Assembly (NCBI GenBank): GCA_003222195.1 | Contig: QHVB01000028.1 | Coordinates: 27,400-91,399, forward strand | From: Gemmatimonadota bacterium | GTDB lineage: Bacteria; Gemmatimonadota; Gemmatimonadetes; Gemmatimonadales; GWC2-71-9 | Length of the DNA: 64,000 nt | Direction: 5' to 3' | The notes under the pieces: model-generated | What the model was told of the DNA's origin: nothing | Database searches by the model: none | What the model saw: the letters and a program-made list of their open reading frames with translations, nothing else | Made by a program: the position numbers and the translations under genes | Part shown: piece by piece, positions 22,904 through 32,457 of the stretch | Layout: each line of letters begins with the position of its first letter | Position numbering within the stretch: the first letter of the stretch is position 1

Positions 22904-24118
22904 TCAAGCCATTGCCGCCACCGGGTCATGGGGCCGCTCCCGGAACGCGAGCACTCCGGCGATCGCCACCACGCAGGCGGCCAGCAGGAATGGCACGCCA
23001 TGCCCCAGGGTCGCGAAGGCAAGCGTGGCGCCGACCGGGCCCACGATGCTCATGATGCCGCGAAACGTCTGTTGCGCCCCCATGACCAGTCCGAGCTCGT
23101 GGCGATCGGTTCGCTGGCTCACCAGCGACGTGGACGCCGGAAACAGCAGCGCGGTCCCCATCGGCACGAGAATAAGGAAGAGAATGAACAATGGCATGGC
23201 GCGCGCCGGTGTGAGCAGGCTCGCCGGCAGCGGCATCAACGCGAGACCGAGGAGCAGCGAGATTGTGCCGATCTGCATGGTGCGGATTTCCCCGAAGCGC
23301 GCGTTGAACCAGCCGACGATCGTGGCGCGCATGATGACGCCGACCACCCCGAAGATCGGGAAGAAGTAGCCGATGGTTCGGGCGCTGATCGCGAAAGTGT
23401 CTTTCAAATACAACGCGAGCACGCCGATCACGACGTTCAATGCGAGCATCCCGACGACGTAGATCCAGATCACGCGATGCGCTGGCGTGGCGGGCTGGCG
23501 CACGATCTCCAAGAGCGCCTGCCGCACCGATCGGCCCTCGGGCACCACGAAGTGTCCGCTGGGACCGCGCGCTTGCGCCGCTCGCGATTCCGGCAGCCAT
23601 TTCCACGCGAAGAACACGTTGACCAGGACCATCACCGCCGCGACGAGGCCGGGCGCCTGACGGCCGAAGTTATACGCCGCCGAGCCGATGAATGGGCCGA
23701 TCACGACGCCCGCGCTGGTCGCCGCCGATAGCCAGCCCAGTGCCTTCGCGCGTTCTCGCGGTTCCATAGTATCGGCCACGTACGCCTGCGCGACGCCGGT
23801 GGTGCCGCCTCCGAGGCCCTGCACGATGCGCGACGCGAACAGCATCCACAGGCTTGTGGCAAAGCCAAAGATGACGTAGGCGAACGCGGAGGCGCCGAGG
23901 CCGATGAGCATGGCCGGCCGCCGGCCGTAGCGGTCGGAGAGCTTTCCCCACACCGGCGACGAGATGAGCTGCGCGACCGCAAACGATGCGATCAGGGGTC
24001 CGACGAGCCACTCGGGCGCCTTGAGATCGAGCGCATAAAACGGCATCAGCGGCGCGACGAGCATCAAACCCATCATGTCTACGAAGCACACCGCCATCAG
24101 CACCCAGAGCCGCTTCAT
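22904..24118 (-). CDS. Major facilitator superfamily transporter
   Basis: A 404-residue, 12-helix transporter. The N-terminus reads MKRLWVLMAVCFVDMMGLMLVAPLMPFYA. The family motif A between helices 2 and 3 is present as GKLSDRYGRRPAMLIG, as is a motif-C-like GWLSAATSAGVVIGPFIG in helix 5. This resembles drug/H+ antiporters of the TetA-like type, but the substrate is not predictable. The ATG overlaps the upstream permease stop by 4 bp (ATGA). Much longer upstream frames are shadows of the permease gene. Confidence 0.9.
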   Translation of the reverse strand: MKRLWVLMAVCFVDMMGLMLVAPLMPFYALDLKAPEWLVGPLIASFAVAQLISSPVWGKLSDRYGRRPAMLIGLGASAFAYVIFGFATSLWMLFASRIVQGLGGGTTGVAQAYVADTMEPRERAKALGWLSAATSAGVVIGPFIGSAAYNFGRQAPGLVAAVMVLVNVFFAWKWLPESRAAQARGPSGHFVVPEGRSVRQALLEIVRQPATPAHRVIWIYVVGMLALNVVIGVLALYLKDTFAISARTIGYFFPIFGVVGVIMRATIVGWFNARFGEIRTMQIGTISLLLGLALMPLPASLLTPARAMPLFILFLILVPMGTALLFPASTSLVSQRTDRHELGLVMGAQQTFRGIMSIVGPVGATLAFATLGHGVPFLLAACVVAIAGVLAFRERPHDPVAAMA

Positions 24119-25743
24119 CGTCTCGCTCCGACGCCTAACACCAGCGCGCTCACGAGCATGAGCACGACGCCAAACGCCGCGGCCACGCCGGTCTCGGCCA
24201 GCCGCAAGCTCGACAGGATTTCGATGGACACGGGGCGCGTCTCGTAGGTGTACAGGACAATGGAGGCCACGATGTCGCCGAGCGCCGCGACGAAGGCGAG
24301 GCTGGCACCAGCGGCGAGGCCGGGCCTGAGCTGCGGCAGCGTCACGCGCGTGAGCGTGCGCCAGCGGCCGGCCCCGAGACTCGCGGCCGCTTCCTCGAGG
24401 GACGGATCGAGCTGCCGATACGCCGCGAGAATCCCCCGGCCGGTGAGCGGCAGCGCGCGCACGAGATAGGCGAGCGGAAGAATCGCGGCGGTGCCGACCA
24501 GCACAAAGCGCAACTGGAGCGGTGCGTGGACGCTGAAGGTGATCGCGAGCGCGATCGCGAAGACCGTTCCCGGGAGCGCCCACGGCAGCGCCAGCAATCC
24601 TTCGATCGCGCCCCGCCACCTTACGCGCTGCCGTACGACGAGCCAGCCGGCCGCGAGAGCGAGCGCGACGGCGACGGCCGTGCTGGCGGCGGCCATCCAC
24701 AGCGAGTTCAGCATGGGCCGCAGCCGCTCCGCTTCCGAAAAGAGACGGCGGTAGTTATCGAAATTGAGGACGGGCGGGAGAATTTCGGTCGTCCAGGCGC
24801 CGTAGGGGACGAGTGAGACGAGGGCCAGCGTGAGATGCGGCAGGAGGAGCAGCACCGCGAGGCCCCACCCCAGCGTCGCCGCGAGCCAGCGCACACTGGT
24901 GCGTCGGATCGGCCGCGGCCGAGGTGCGATCCCCTTCCCCAGCGCGACCAGGATGTCGTCACCTTCGGTGCGACGCAGGATCAGGAGACCCGCCACCGCG
25001 ACGATCGCGAGTGCCACCGTCTCGACCATCGCGAGCGGCAAGTCGCCGTTCAGCTTCGTCGCCACGATCTGCGTGGTCATCACGCGAAATCCGCCGCCGA
25101 AGATGTAGGGCGCGCTGAACGATCCCAACGCCGTCAGGAACGTCAGCATCGCCGCACCGACCAGTGAGGGGCGCAGCAGCGGCACGATGACGCGCCCCAA
25201 CGTCGCGCGCCGATCGGCGCCGAGTGCCTGCGCTGCCTCCAGCATCGCGACGTCGAGCTTGGCCAGGCCGGCGCGCGTGAAGAGATAGAAGTAGACGTAC
25301 ATCGAGTAGGCGTGCACGAGCAGAATGGCGGCCGCGCCCTGCAGCCGCCACGGCGCATTTTCGAGATGCAGCGCCGCCTGGATCGCGCGCGCGATGAACC
25401 CGGACTCCCCATACAGAAACAGGAACGCGATCACTCCGACGAGCGGCGGCAGCACGACCGGGAGCGCGATCAACGAGCCCAGCGTCTTGCGACCCGGGAA
25501 ATCAAACCACTCGAACAGGAAGGCGAGCGGGATCCCGATCGCGGCGGCCAGCACCACACTCACCAGAGAAATCCAGACGCTTGCCCACAGCGCCGCCCAC
25601 TCACCAGGCCGCGTGACGAAGGCGCTCAGCGCCGTCGTATCGGCGGCGTCGGCGCCAACTACGAGAATCGGGTAGATCACCACCCACGCGAGAATCAGCG
25701 TGAGCCCCGCGGCCGCGACCTCCGACCGCCGCAGGCGGATCAC
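24115..25743 (-). CDS. Two-domain ABC permease, Fbp/Afu (iron-type) family
   Basis: A 542-residue membrane protein containing two binding-protein-dependent permease domains in one chain, as in FbpB/AfuB ferric iron permeases. EAA loops occur in both halves: MLEAAQALGADRRATLGRVI (about residue 190) and EEAAASLGAGRWRTLTRVTL (about residue 455). About twelve hydrophobic helices are visible. The start is the GTG at 25743, overlapping the ATPase stop as GTGA. Together with the adjacent ATPase and binding lipoprotein it makes a complete importer, most likely for ferric iron, though related systems carry thiamine or other small solutes. Confidence 0.88.
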   Translation of the reverse strand: MIRLRRSEVAAAGLTLILAWVVIYPILVVGADAADTTALSAFVTRPGEWAALWASVWISLVSVVLAAAIGIPLAFLFEWFDFPGRKTLGSLIALPVVLPPLVGVIAFLFLYGESGFIARAIQAALHLENAPWRLQGAAAILLVHAYSMYVYFYLFTRAGLAKLDVAMLEAAQALGADRRATLGRVIVPLLRPSLVGAAMLTFLTALGSFSAPYIFGGGFRVMTTQIVATKLNGDLPLAMVETVALAIVAVAGLLILRRTEGDDILVALGKGIAPRPRPIRRTSVRWLAATLGWGLAVLLLLPHLTLALVSLVPYGAWTTEILPPVLNFDNYRRLFSEAERLRPMLNSLWMAAASTAVAVALALAAGWLVVRQRVRWRGAIEGLLALPWALPGTVFAIALAITFSVHAPLQLRFVLVGTAAILPLAYLVRALPLTGRGILAAYRQLDPSLEEAAASLGAGRWRTLTRVTLPQLRPGLAAGASLAFVAALGDIVASIVLYTYETRPVSIEILSSLRLAETGVAAAFGVVLMLVSALVLGVGARR

Positions 25744-26699
25744 AGGGCGATCACGCGCGTGGCTTCGACGTACACCCGCTGCCCCACGCGTGCGGCGTCG
25801 GGCTCGGCGAGCACCTCGAAGTGCTGGTGGTCATCGCTTTCAATCTGAAAGAAGGCGGCCGCGCCGACATAGCGCCGCTCGCGCACGAGGCCCGGCAGCC
25901 CGGCCTCGGAGAATCGCAAACGCTCGGGCCGCACGACGAGAACGCCCTTGCCGTTGCCTCCGAGCGCGCGGGCTGCGTCGCCCCGAAACACATTGGCACG
26001 GCCAACGAAGGTGGCCACGAAGAGATTGGCCGGGTGCTCGTACAGCACGTCCGGCGCGCCTACCTGCTCCAGCCGTCCCTGGTTGAGCACGGCAATGCGG
26101 TCGCCCAGGTCGAACGCTTCCTCTTGCTCATGCGTCACGAAGACGGTGGTAATCCCGACGCGCTTGATGACTTCACGCAGCTCGTGGCGCGTGCGCTCGC
26201 GCAATGCTGGGTCGAGGTTGGACAGTGGCTCGTCCAGCAGCAGCACGCGCGGCTCGGGTGCCAGGGCGCGTGCCAGCGACACGCGCTGCTGCTGGCCGCC
26301 GGAAAGCTCGTGCACCTTGCGCCGCTCAAAGCCGGCGAGATCGACGAGCCCCAACGCCGCCGTGATTCGTGCATCGCGGTCCGGTGACTTCGGCAGTCCG
26401 AAGCCGACGTTGTCGCCCACATCGAGATGCGGAAACAGCGCGTAGTGCTGGAACACCATGCCGAAATGGCGCCGCGCCGGAGGCACGGCCGTCACATCCT
26501 CGTTCGCCACGGCGATCCGACCGGCGTCCGCCGTTTCGAACCCCGCCAGCAGGCGCAGCATCGTCGTCTTGCCACTGCCCGAGGGGCCGAGCAACGACAG
26601 GATCTCGCCGCGCGCGATGTCGAGCGTGACGGGGCCGACCGTGACATCGAGGCTCCAGCGTTTCTCGATCGCTTGAATCTCGAGGAAGGGCGCGGTCAA
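25740..26699 (-). CDS. ABC importer ATPase, FbpC/PotA family
   Basis: A 319-residue ATPase. Walker A LLGPSGSGKTTMLRLLAG (about residues 37-54), Q-loop VFQHYALFPH, signature LSGGQQQRVSLARAL, Walker B VLLLDEPLSNLD and H-loop VTHEQEEAF are intact. A C-terminal TOBE-like domain is present (GKGVLVVRPERLRFSE onward). The start is a TTG at 26699 overlapping the binding-protein stop as TTGA; no ATG or GTG is nearby in frame. It energises the adjacent two-domain permease. Confidence 0.92.
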   Translation of the reverse strand: MTAPFLEIQAIEKRWSLDVTVGPVTLDIARGEILSLLGPSGSGKTTMLRLLAGFETADAGRIAVANEDVTAVPPARRHFGMVFQHYALFPHLDVGDNVGFGLPKSPDRDARITAALGLVDLAGFERRKVHELSGGQQQRVSLARALAPEPRVLLLDEPLSNLDPALRERTRHELREVIKRVGITTVFVTHEQEEAFDLGDRIAVLNQGRLEQVGAPDVLYEHPANLFVATFVGRANVFRGDAARALGGNGKGVLVVRPERLRFSEAGLPGLVRERRYVGAAAFFQIESDDHQHFEVLAEPDAARVGQRVYVEATRVIAL

Positions 26700-27736
26700 C
26701 GGCCTCCCCCTCCTCCGGTGCCGCGCACGTGCTGGTCCCACCAGCGCATCCACGCGGGGCCGTGCTCGGCGAGGAAATTCCAATCCACGTCGGCGACGAC
26801 CATGCGGTGACGTACATCGCGCACCCAATCGGGCAACGAATCGGCGGGGAGGTCCTGCCGGGCGGGCACGCGAAACACCTCACGCGCAGCCGCGAGCTGC
26901 ATTTCCACGCTGCCCACGAAGTCGACATACGCCCGCGCCGCAGCGAGGTGCTTCGCGCCTCGCACGACGGCGATGCCGTCCTCGATCGCCACCGTGCCGC
27001 TCTTTGGAAAGACGTAGCCGATCGGCATGCCGCGGCGACGGCTGATCAACACGTCCGGCAAATCCCAGATCGTGATCAACCCCTCCTGCCGGGCGATCTT
27101 CTCGCTGATGAGGGCGGGGTTTTGCTCGTAGACCTTCGTTTGGCCGTCGAGTCGCCTGAGCCAGCCAAATCCCGCGGCGGTGTCGCCGGTTTGCTTGAGC
27201 CCACGCGCGATGATGAGGCCGAACACCGCGCGCATCGTTCCGCTCGCGAGCGGGTCGCGAATGATCAGCTTGCCTTTCCACTTGCGATCGAGGAGGTCGT
27301 CCCAATCCTGCGGCGCCTCCGCTGCCGGCACGACCTTCTCGGCATAGAGAAAGACGGCCGGTGTCTCGTACGCCGCGAGGTAGCAATCGCCCGCGCCGCG
27401 GCCGCGGGGCGGGATCGCGTCGGCCCACACAGGTCGCCAGCAGTCGAGCAATGACTCGGCTGCGGCCTGCGCCAGGACCAGCGAGGGACCGCCGAACCAC
27501 ACGTCGGCCTGAGGGTTGGCGCGCTCGGAGCGCAGGCGGTCGTACACGTCCTGCGAGCCCATGTCGAGCCAGCGCACGTCGATGTCGGGGTGGAGTGCTT
27601 CGAAGCGCTTCTCGAACAGCGTCAGCAGGTCGCGCCCGTGGGGACTGTAGACCACCAAGGGAGTACGGTGATCCCGCGAGCATCCCACCACAAACGCGAT
27701 GACTGCGCACATCCAGAGCCGGTGCTTATGGGACAT
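26696..27736 (-). CDS. Substrate-binding lipoprotein, Fbp-type
   Basis: A 346-residue periplasmic-type binding protein anchored by a lipobox (AFVVGCS, Cys19). The mature protein begins LVVYSPHGRDLLTLFEKRFE, the usual opening of class-1/ferric-binding proteins, with ADVWFGGPSLVLAQA and later DWDDLLDRKWKGKLIIRDP. Extra tyrosines that often ligand iron in FbpA are not confidently identified. The C-terminus is a Gly-rich run. The ATG overlaps the PIG-L stop by 11 bp. The operon places an importer behind a deacetylase and an amidohydrolase, so the ligand might not be simple iron. Confidence 0.87.
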   Translation of the reverse strand: MSHKHRLWMCAVIAFVVGCSRDHRTPLVVYSPHGRDLLTLFEKRFEALHPDIDVRWLDMGSQDVYDRLRSERANPQADVWFGGPSLVLAQAAAESLLDCWRPVWADAIPPRGRGAGDCYLAAYETPAVFLYAEKVVPAAEAPQDWDDLLDRKWKGKLIIRDPLASGTMRAVFGLIIARGLKQTGDTAAGFGWLRRLDGQTKVYEQNPALISEKIARQEGLITIWDLPDVLISRRRGMPIGYVFPKSGTVAIEDGIAVVRGAKHLAAARAYVDFVGSVEMQLAAAREVFRVPARQDLPADSLPDWVRDVRHRMVVADVDWNFLAEHGPAWMRWWDQHVRGTGGGGGR

Positions 27737-30227
27737 TGCGTCGCTTCAGCCCCAGCAGGTTCACAAACAACCGATACGCACCGGGCACGCCAGCGGGCAG
27801 CTGTCGGAAGAAACTCAACCCCGTGTATACGTACATCCCTCGTTGAATCGGCGCGATCAGCAGCCCACCCTTCAGCTCCGCCGGTGGATTCGGCGGTCCG
27901 GGATCATGCGTTTCGAGCACCGGGACGTACGTGGTATCCCAGGTGTGCGCGAAATACAGCCCCCGCTCCTGAACCCAGCCGCGCCAATCTTCGGGCCCGA
28001 TAGTGTTGGGATAGTGAAAGACGGGATGCGCGGGATCGAGCTCGGTGACGGGCGCGTTTTCGTCCGTCACGCGATCATGCGGGCGCGCGATGGTGAGCGG
28101 ATAGGGCGCAAAGCCGCCGTCGACGAACGGATACTGCTGATACTGGACGATCAGGAGCCCGCCGTTGCGCGCGTAGTCGAGCAACCGGCCGTTGTTGGCG
28201 ACGAGCGCGGGGTCGGTTTCGTACGCGCGGCTGCCGATGACGATGGCATCGAAATGCGACAGATCGCCGCGCGCCAAGGAATCGGGGCCAATGAGCTCGA
28301 CCGGCACGCCGACGGCGAGCAGCGCTTCCGGCACGCGGTCGGCGGCGCCGCGCACATAGCCGACGTGCGAGAGCGCCGGAAGCGCGAGACGCGCAGCCCG
28401 GATCTGCGCCACCGACGGCTTCGTCAGCGCGCGCGGCCGGATGTGCGGATAATCGATGACCTCGAGCCATCCTGAGCCCCCCCCGGCACGCACATCGTAG
28501 GTCCCTGGCTTGAGGCTGTCCGCCGCCGGTGGTGCCACGTTGACGACGACACTCTTCGTCTCGTCTTCGCGCGTGAACGAGAGACTTTCGGGCGAGATGG
28601 TCGGCCAGCCGGTCGGCGGCGTGACGGTGGTTCGAGCGGTCGCGGCTCCGCGCGCACGATTCGTCACCGTGATCATGAAGTGCCGCGGGGCGAGCGCGCC
28701 CCCCCCCCCGTCGATCGGCCACAGCAGCTCGTCAGGTGTAATGGCCACTTCCACGTCACGCGTCACGAAGATCGGTCGGCGGATCTCGCCGATCGCCTGA
28801 TCGCGATAGCGATACACGACTTCGCGCGTCAGCGTGACCGGCTCGCCGCCGATTGTCAGCCGTACACGCGCCGTCACCGGCGGCGGCTCGAACGGCAGGC
28901 CGCGCACGTCGGGCGGTGCGGCCGACCAATCGTACAGCCCACCGCGATTCGTCAGCGGGCGGCGCAGAAAATAGGGCTGGGTGCGCTCGGGATTCGCTGC
29001 AACGGTTAGGACGTAGCGGCGCGCTGCCAGAGCGCCCGGTGCGACCGCCGGCGCGCCCAACTCCAGCCGCTCGATCCCCCAGCCGCTCGGCGCCGCGATG
29101 GCGATGCTATCGACGCGCACGGTGCTGTCACCGGCATTCCAGACCGAGACTTCGACCTGGAGCCGTTCGTTTGGGATGACGATTCCGTCATCCGCTGTGC
29201 CGTCGAGCGTGACACCGGCGGCCATCGCGATGGCTCGGTCCAGCAATCCACGCTGCACCGAATCCGCGGAAGCTGAGCCGAGCAGTCGCGACGCGCGGAG
29301 CAAGTACGGCAGCGCGGCCGACGGGCGCCAGGGATTCAGCGCCGCACGCGCGGAGTCGATGAGGGCGGCATACCCGGTGACGTGAATCGTCGTGTCGACC
29401 CCCGTGAACATCGACGTCTCGCCGCCGTTGCTTCCCGCTCCCGCGCTCGGTGCTTTGGTCGCGATCAGCGCTACGCCGGAGCTCGCCGGACCCGCTCGTT
29501 GCAGCTGGCCCATGTCCTGCGAGCGGTGGCGGCTGCGGCTCGCCATGGCAATCTGGAAATACGACTGCCCGATAATCGGATCGAGGATGCCGACGGGCAA
29601 CGTCAGCGTCGTCGCCGAGGGATCACCGCGCGTCGAGCGGAAGAACTTCTGAGGACCGCCCGCCGAATCGCGGAGCAGATCGAATGCCTGGCGCGCGAGA
29701 ATCGCCGAGACCTGGTGGTGACCGTGGCCATCGGCGGGCGTCCCCGAAAACACCGCGATGATGATCTGCGGCCGGAACCGGCGGATGACGTCGAGGACGT
29801 CCTTGAGAATCGAGTCGCGCGGCCAGAACCGGAACGTTTCGTCAGCGGTCTTCGAGTACCCGAAGTCGTAGGCGCGCGTGAAGAACTGGCGGGCCCCGTC
29901 GAGCTCTCGGGCCGCCAAGAGCTCTTCGGTACGAATAACCCCGAGCTCGGGGCCGAGCTCGGGGCCGATCAGGTTCTGGCCGCCTTCGCCGCGTGTCAGC
30001 GAGAGATACGCGGCTTGCGCGCCCAGGCCTCGCGACAGGAGCACGAGCAGCTGCGTGTCCTCGTCGTCGGGGTGCGCACCGATCATGAGAACACGCTTGT
30101 TGCTGCCGAGCTGTCGCAACGTGGTGGCCAACGCGGCGACGCCGCCGGTGCCGGCCGGGGACATCTGTCCCCGAGACACACCGACGGCGCCGAAGCTCAG
30201 CAGGAGCCCGACGACACACGCTTTCAC
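27726..30227 (-). CDS. Secreted PIG-L-family deacetylase with C-terminal beta domains
   Basis: An 833-residue exported zinc deacetylase. After a signal peptide comes VLMIGAHPDDEDTQLL (His52, Asp54, Asp55), the LmbE/PIG-L metal motif, with a second site in TPADGHGHHQVS. The C-terminal 400 residues are beta-rich NEW3/Ig-like modules (GALAARRYVLTVAANPERTQ), followed by a glutamine-amidotransferase-like Rossmann segment (FDAIVIGSRAYETDP). These proteins typically remove N-acetyl groups from sugars; the actual substrate is unknown. The start is the GTG at 30227, sharing one base with the amidohydrolase stop. An 11-bp C tract (28699-28709) and an 8-bp C tract (28477-28484) lie in the coding region. 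Confidence 0.9.
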   Translation of the reverse strand: MKACVVGLLLSFGAVGVSRGQMSPAGTGGVAALATTLRQLGSNKRVLMIGAHPDDEDTQLLVLLSRGLGAQAAYLSLTRGEGGQNLIGPELGPELGVIRTEELLAARELDGARQFFTRAYDFGYSKTADETFRFWPRDSILKDVLDVIRRFRPQIIIAVFSGTPADGHGHHQVSAILARQAFDLLRDSAGGPQKFFRSTRGDPSATTLTLPVGILDPIIGQSYFQIAMASRSRHRSQDMGQLQRAGPASSGVALIATKAPSAGAGSNGGETSMFTGVDTTIHVTGYAALIDSARAALNPWRPSAALPYLLRASRLLGSASADSVQRGLLDRAIAMAAGVTLDGTADDGIVIPNERLQVEVSVWNAGDSTVRVDSIAIAAPSGWGIERLELGAPAVAPGALAARRYVLTVAANPERTQPYFLRRPLTNRGGLYDWSAAPPDVRGLPFEPPPVTARVRLTIGGEPVTLTREVVYRYRDQAIGEIRRPIFVTRDVEVAITPDELLWPIDGGGGALAPRHFMITVTNRARGAATARTTVTPPTGWPTISPESLSFTREDETKSVVVNVAPPAADSLKPGTYDVRAGGGSGWLEVIDYPHIRPRALTKPSVAQIRAARLALPALSHVGYVRGAADRVPEALLAVGVPVELIGPDSLARGDLSHFDAIVIGSRAYETDPALVANNGRLLDYARNGGLLIVQYQQYPFVDGGFAPYPLTIARPHDRVTDENAPVTELDPAHPVFHYPNTIGPEDWRGWVQERGLYFAHTWDTTYVPVLETHDPGPPNPPAELKGGLLIAPIQRGMYVYTGLSFFRQLPAGVPGAYRLFVNLLGLKRRNVP

Positions 30228-31513
30228 TATTGGGAAAGGTACACGGCGCCACCCTTCATAACGAACTTCACGCGTTGCAGTTCCGTGATATCGCGCGTGG
30301 GATCGCCCGCAACGGCGATAATGTCAGCATACAGTCCGGACGCGATCGCACCGAAATTTTGCTCCTGGCCCAGCAGCGCGGCCGCAACCGAAGTTCCTGA
30401 CTGAATCGCCTGCATCGGCGTCATGCCGTACTGCACGTAGTACTCGAATTCCTTCGCCTGATTGATCTCGGTCCACGGAAACCCGCCGACATCGGTGCCC
30501 AGCGCGATCTTCACGCCTTTCTTCAGAGCACGACCGAACGCCTTCCGCTCGAGATTCACGAGCGCCACCCACACTCCGCCGCGCGCGACCACATGCGCCC
30601 CGACCGTGACGGTCGGCACCCAGTACACGTTGTTGCGCACCATCACATCCAGCAGCGAGTCGGTCAGGCCGTCGCCGTGCTCGATGGAATTCACGCCCGC
30701 CCGCAGCGCCGCCGCGATGCCGTCCGAGCCGATGGCGTGCGCCGCGACCATGTGCCCCATCCGGTGCGCCTCGTCCACGATCGCCTTGGCTTCGGCGTCG
30801 GTGAAGTTCACCCAGCTGTGGAGCACGCTGTCCGGGGTGAAGTAGTAGCGGCGGTCGCTGTAGTACTTGATCCAGTCGGCGCCGTGCTGGAGCTGCTGGC
30901 GCACTGCGAGCCGCGCGTTGTCGACGCCATCGACCGGCTGCACGCCATGGGGAAGCTCGAGCTCCCAGTTCGTCGACGTGATCGGATACATCCCCGTCGG
31001 CGCCATCGCGCGCGTCGATGTGAAGACGCGCGGGCCGGGAATCTCGCCGCGGTCGATGGCGAGCTTCACGTCCACGTCGGCGTACATCGCGCCTTCCGTC
31101 TCCAGGTCGCGGATCGCCGTGAACCCGTGCTCCAGGGCGAGCCGCGCGTTGCGGGCGGCAAGGATGGCCCGATAGGCGGTCGATTGCTTGAGCAGCTGGT
31201 CTTCGTAATCCTGCGAGGTGACGTCGCCCTGGAGCAGCAGGTGCGTATGGGCGTCGATCAATCCGGGGAGCACGGTCATCTGGCCGAGGTCGATGACGCG
31301 GGCGTTGGGCGCCTGCGCCTGGATCTGCGCCAGCGGGCCGACGGCCCGAATCCTTTCGCCTTCGATGAGAATTCCTACATTGGGTTGCGCGGTGGCCGAT
31401 CGGCCATCGACCAGGCGACCTGCTTTGATCAGGATCTGCTGGGCGGGGGCCGTCTGGGCGTGGACCGCGGGAAGCAGAATCAGACCGGTACACAACAGCG
31501 CTAAACCGCGCAT
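30227..31513 (-). CDS. Secreted metal-dependent amidohydrolase
   Basis: A 428-residue amidohydrolase/imidazolonepropionase-type enzyme with a signal peptide (MRGLALLCTGLILLPAVHAQ). Metal ligands are visible: DAHTHL, then HAIGSDG and EHGDGL for further His, and a catalytic Asp in LGTDVGGFPW. The family hydrolyses C-N bonds, often as Xaa-Pro or cyclic-dipeptide-type peptidases, but the substrate is unclear. TTGGAG precedes the ATG at 31513. It is the first of ten packed minus-strand genes reaching to 18940. Confidence 0.88.
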   Translation of the reverse strand: MRGLALLCTGLILLPAVHAQTAPAQQILIKAGRLVDGRSATAQPNVGILIEGERIRAVGPLAQIQAQAPNARVIDLGQMTVLPGLIDAHTHLLLQGDVTSQDYEDQLLKQSTAYRAILAARNARLALEHGFTAIRDLETEGAMYADVDVKLAIDRGEIPGPRVFTSTRAMAPTGMYPITSTNWELELPHGVQPVDGVDNARLAVRQQLQHGADWIKYYSDRRYYFTPDSVLHSWVNFTDAEAKAIVDEAHRMGHMVAAHAIGSDGIAAALRAGVNSIEHGDGLTDSLLDVMVRNNVYWVPTVTVGAHVVARGGVWVALVNLERKAFGRALKKGVKIALGTDVGGFPWTEINQAKEFEYYVQYGMTPMQAIQSGTSVAAALLGQEQNFGAIASGLYADIIAVAGDPTRDITELQRVKFVMKGGAVYLSQ

Positions 31514-31572
31514 CGGAAAGAGCTCCAAGACGAGGGCGCGGCAAATCTATCATCCAAGCCACGGAGGCGTAC

Positions 31573-32457
31573 ATGCCCGTCCTCGTGACCTGTGAATGCG
31601 GGAACTCCTACGATCTGAAGGACGAATTCGCGGGCAAGCTGGTCAAATGCCCGAAGTGCGGCCGGCCCGCCCGCGCCCCCAGCGTCGCCACTGCGGTGAA
31701 GCAGGTCGATCCGGCGTTCGACCGCGACATTTTCCTGCTGCGGCAGCAGATGCTCAAGATCTCCGAGAAGTACGACGTCGGCGATGAGCAGGGGAACAAG
31801 GTCATCTTCGTCGAGCGCCCGGCGCACGCGTTGCGGAATATCGGTGCCGCGCTCGTCACGCTCGCGGGGCTCTTCCTCGGCATGCCCGCCTGGATCGAGT
31901 TCATCGACACGCTGCCGTCCGGGGGCCTCAAGACGATCCTCGGTATCGTCGGTGTGTTTGCGATTCTCTTCGGGTCGATCGCGCTGGGTATCGCGCTGTC
32001 GGTCAAGCGGCACGTCACGTTCTATCGCGATCAGTCCAAGCGCGAGAAGCTGCTCGACATCCTTCAGGACAAGAAATTCCAGCCGATCACGATGACCTAT
32101 ACCGTCCGCGACGCGCGCGGTCGGAAGCTCGCCAAGCTGGGCAAGAACTGGTTGTTCAACGCGTTCCGCAAACGCTGGTACGTGTGGGGGCCGGACGGGC
32201 GCGTGCTGTTCCTCGCAAAAGAAGATTCCATCATCCTGTCGCTGCTCCGCCGTTTCCTCGGGCCCTTGTTCGGTGTGCTGCGTACCAACTTCATCTTTCT
32301 CCCGGCCGGCACCGACGACGTGATCGGGGAATTCAAGCGGAAGTTCACGATTCTCGACCGCTATGTGCTCGACATGACGGCCGACCCACAGCGCCTGATG
32401 GATCGGCGCCTCGCCATCGCGCTCGGCGTGATGCTCGATACCGGAGAGCGCCGGTGA
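31573..32457 (+). CDS. Zinc-ribbon membrane protein with LURP-one/scramblase-like domain
   Basis: A 294-residue protein. A zinc ribbon at the N-terminus (Cys7, Cys9, Cys26, Cys29 in CECG and CPKCG) is followed by a charged linker, two membrane helices (about residues 95-145) and a cytoplasmic C-terminal domain. That domain (WYVWGPDGRVLFLAKED, then FTILDRYVLDMTADPQ with DRRLAIALGVMLDTGE) reads like the LURP-one/phospholipid-scramblase fold. The fold call is from pattern recall and is moderate. The stop overlaps the rhomboid start as GTGA, so the two proteins are made together. Confidence 0.75.
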   Translation: MPVLVTCECGNSYDLKDEFAGKLVKCPKCGRPARAPSVATAVKQVDPAFDRDIFLLRQQMLKISEKYDVGDEQGNKVIFVERPAHALRNIGAALVTLAGLFLGMPAWIEFIDTLPSGGLKTILGIVGVFAILFGSIALGIALSVKRHVTFYRDQSKREKLLDILQDKKFQPITMTYTVRDARGRKLAKLGKNWLFNAFRKRWYVWGPDGRVLFLAKEDSIILSLLRRFLGPLFGVLRTNFIFLPAGTDDVIGEFKRKFTILDRYVLDMTADPQRLMDRRLAIALGVMLDTGERR

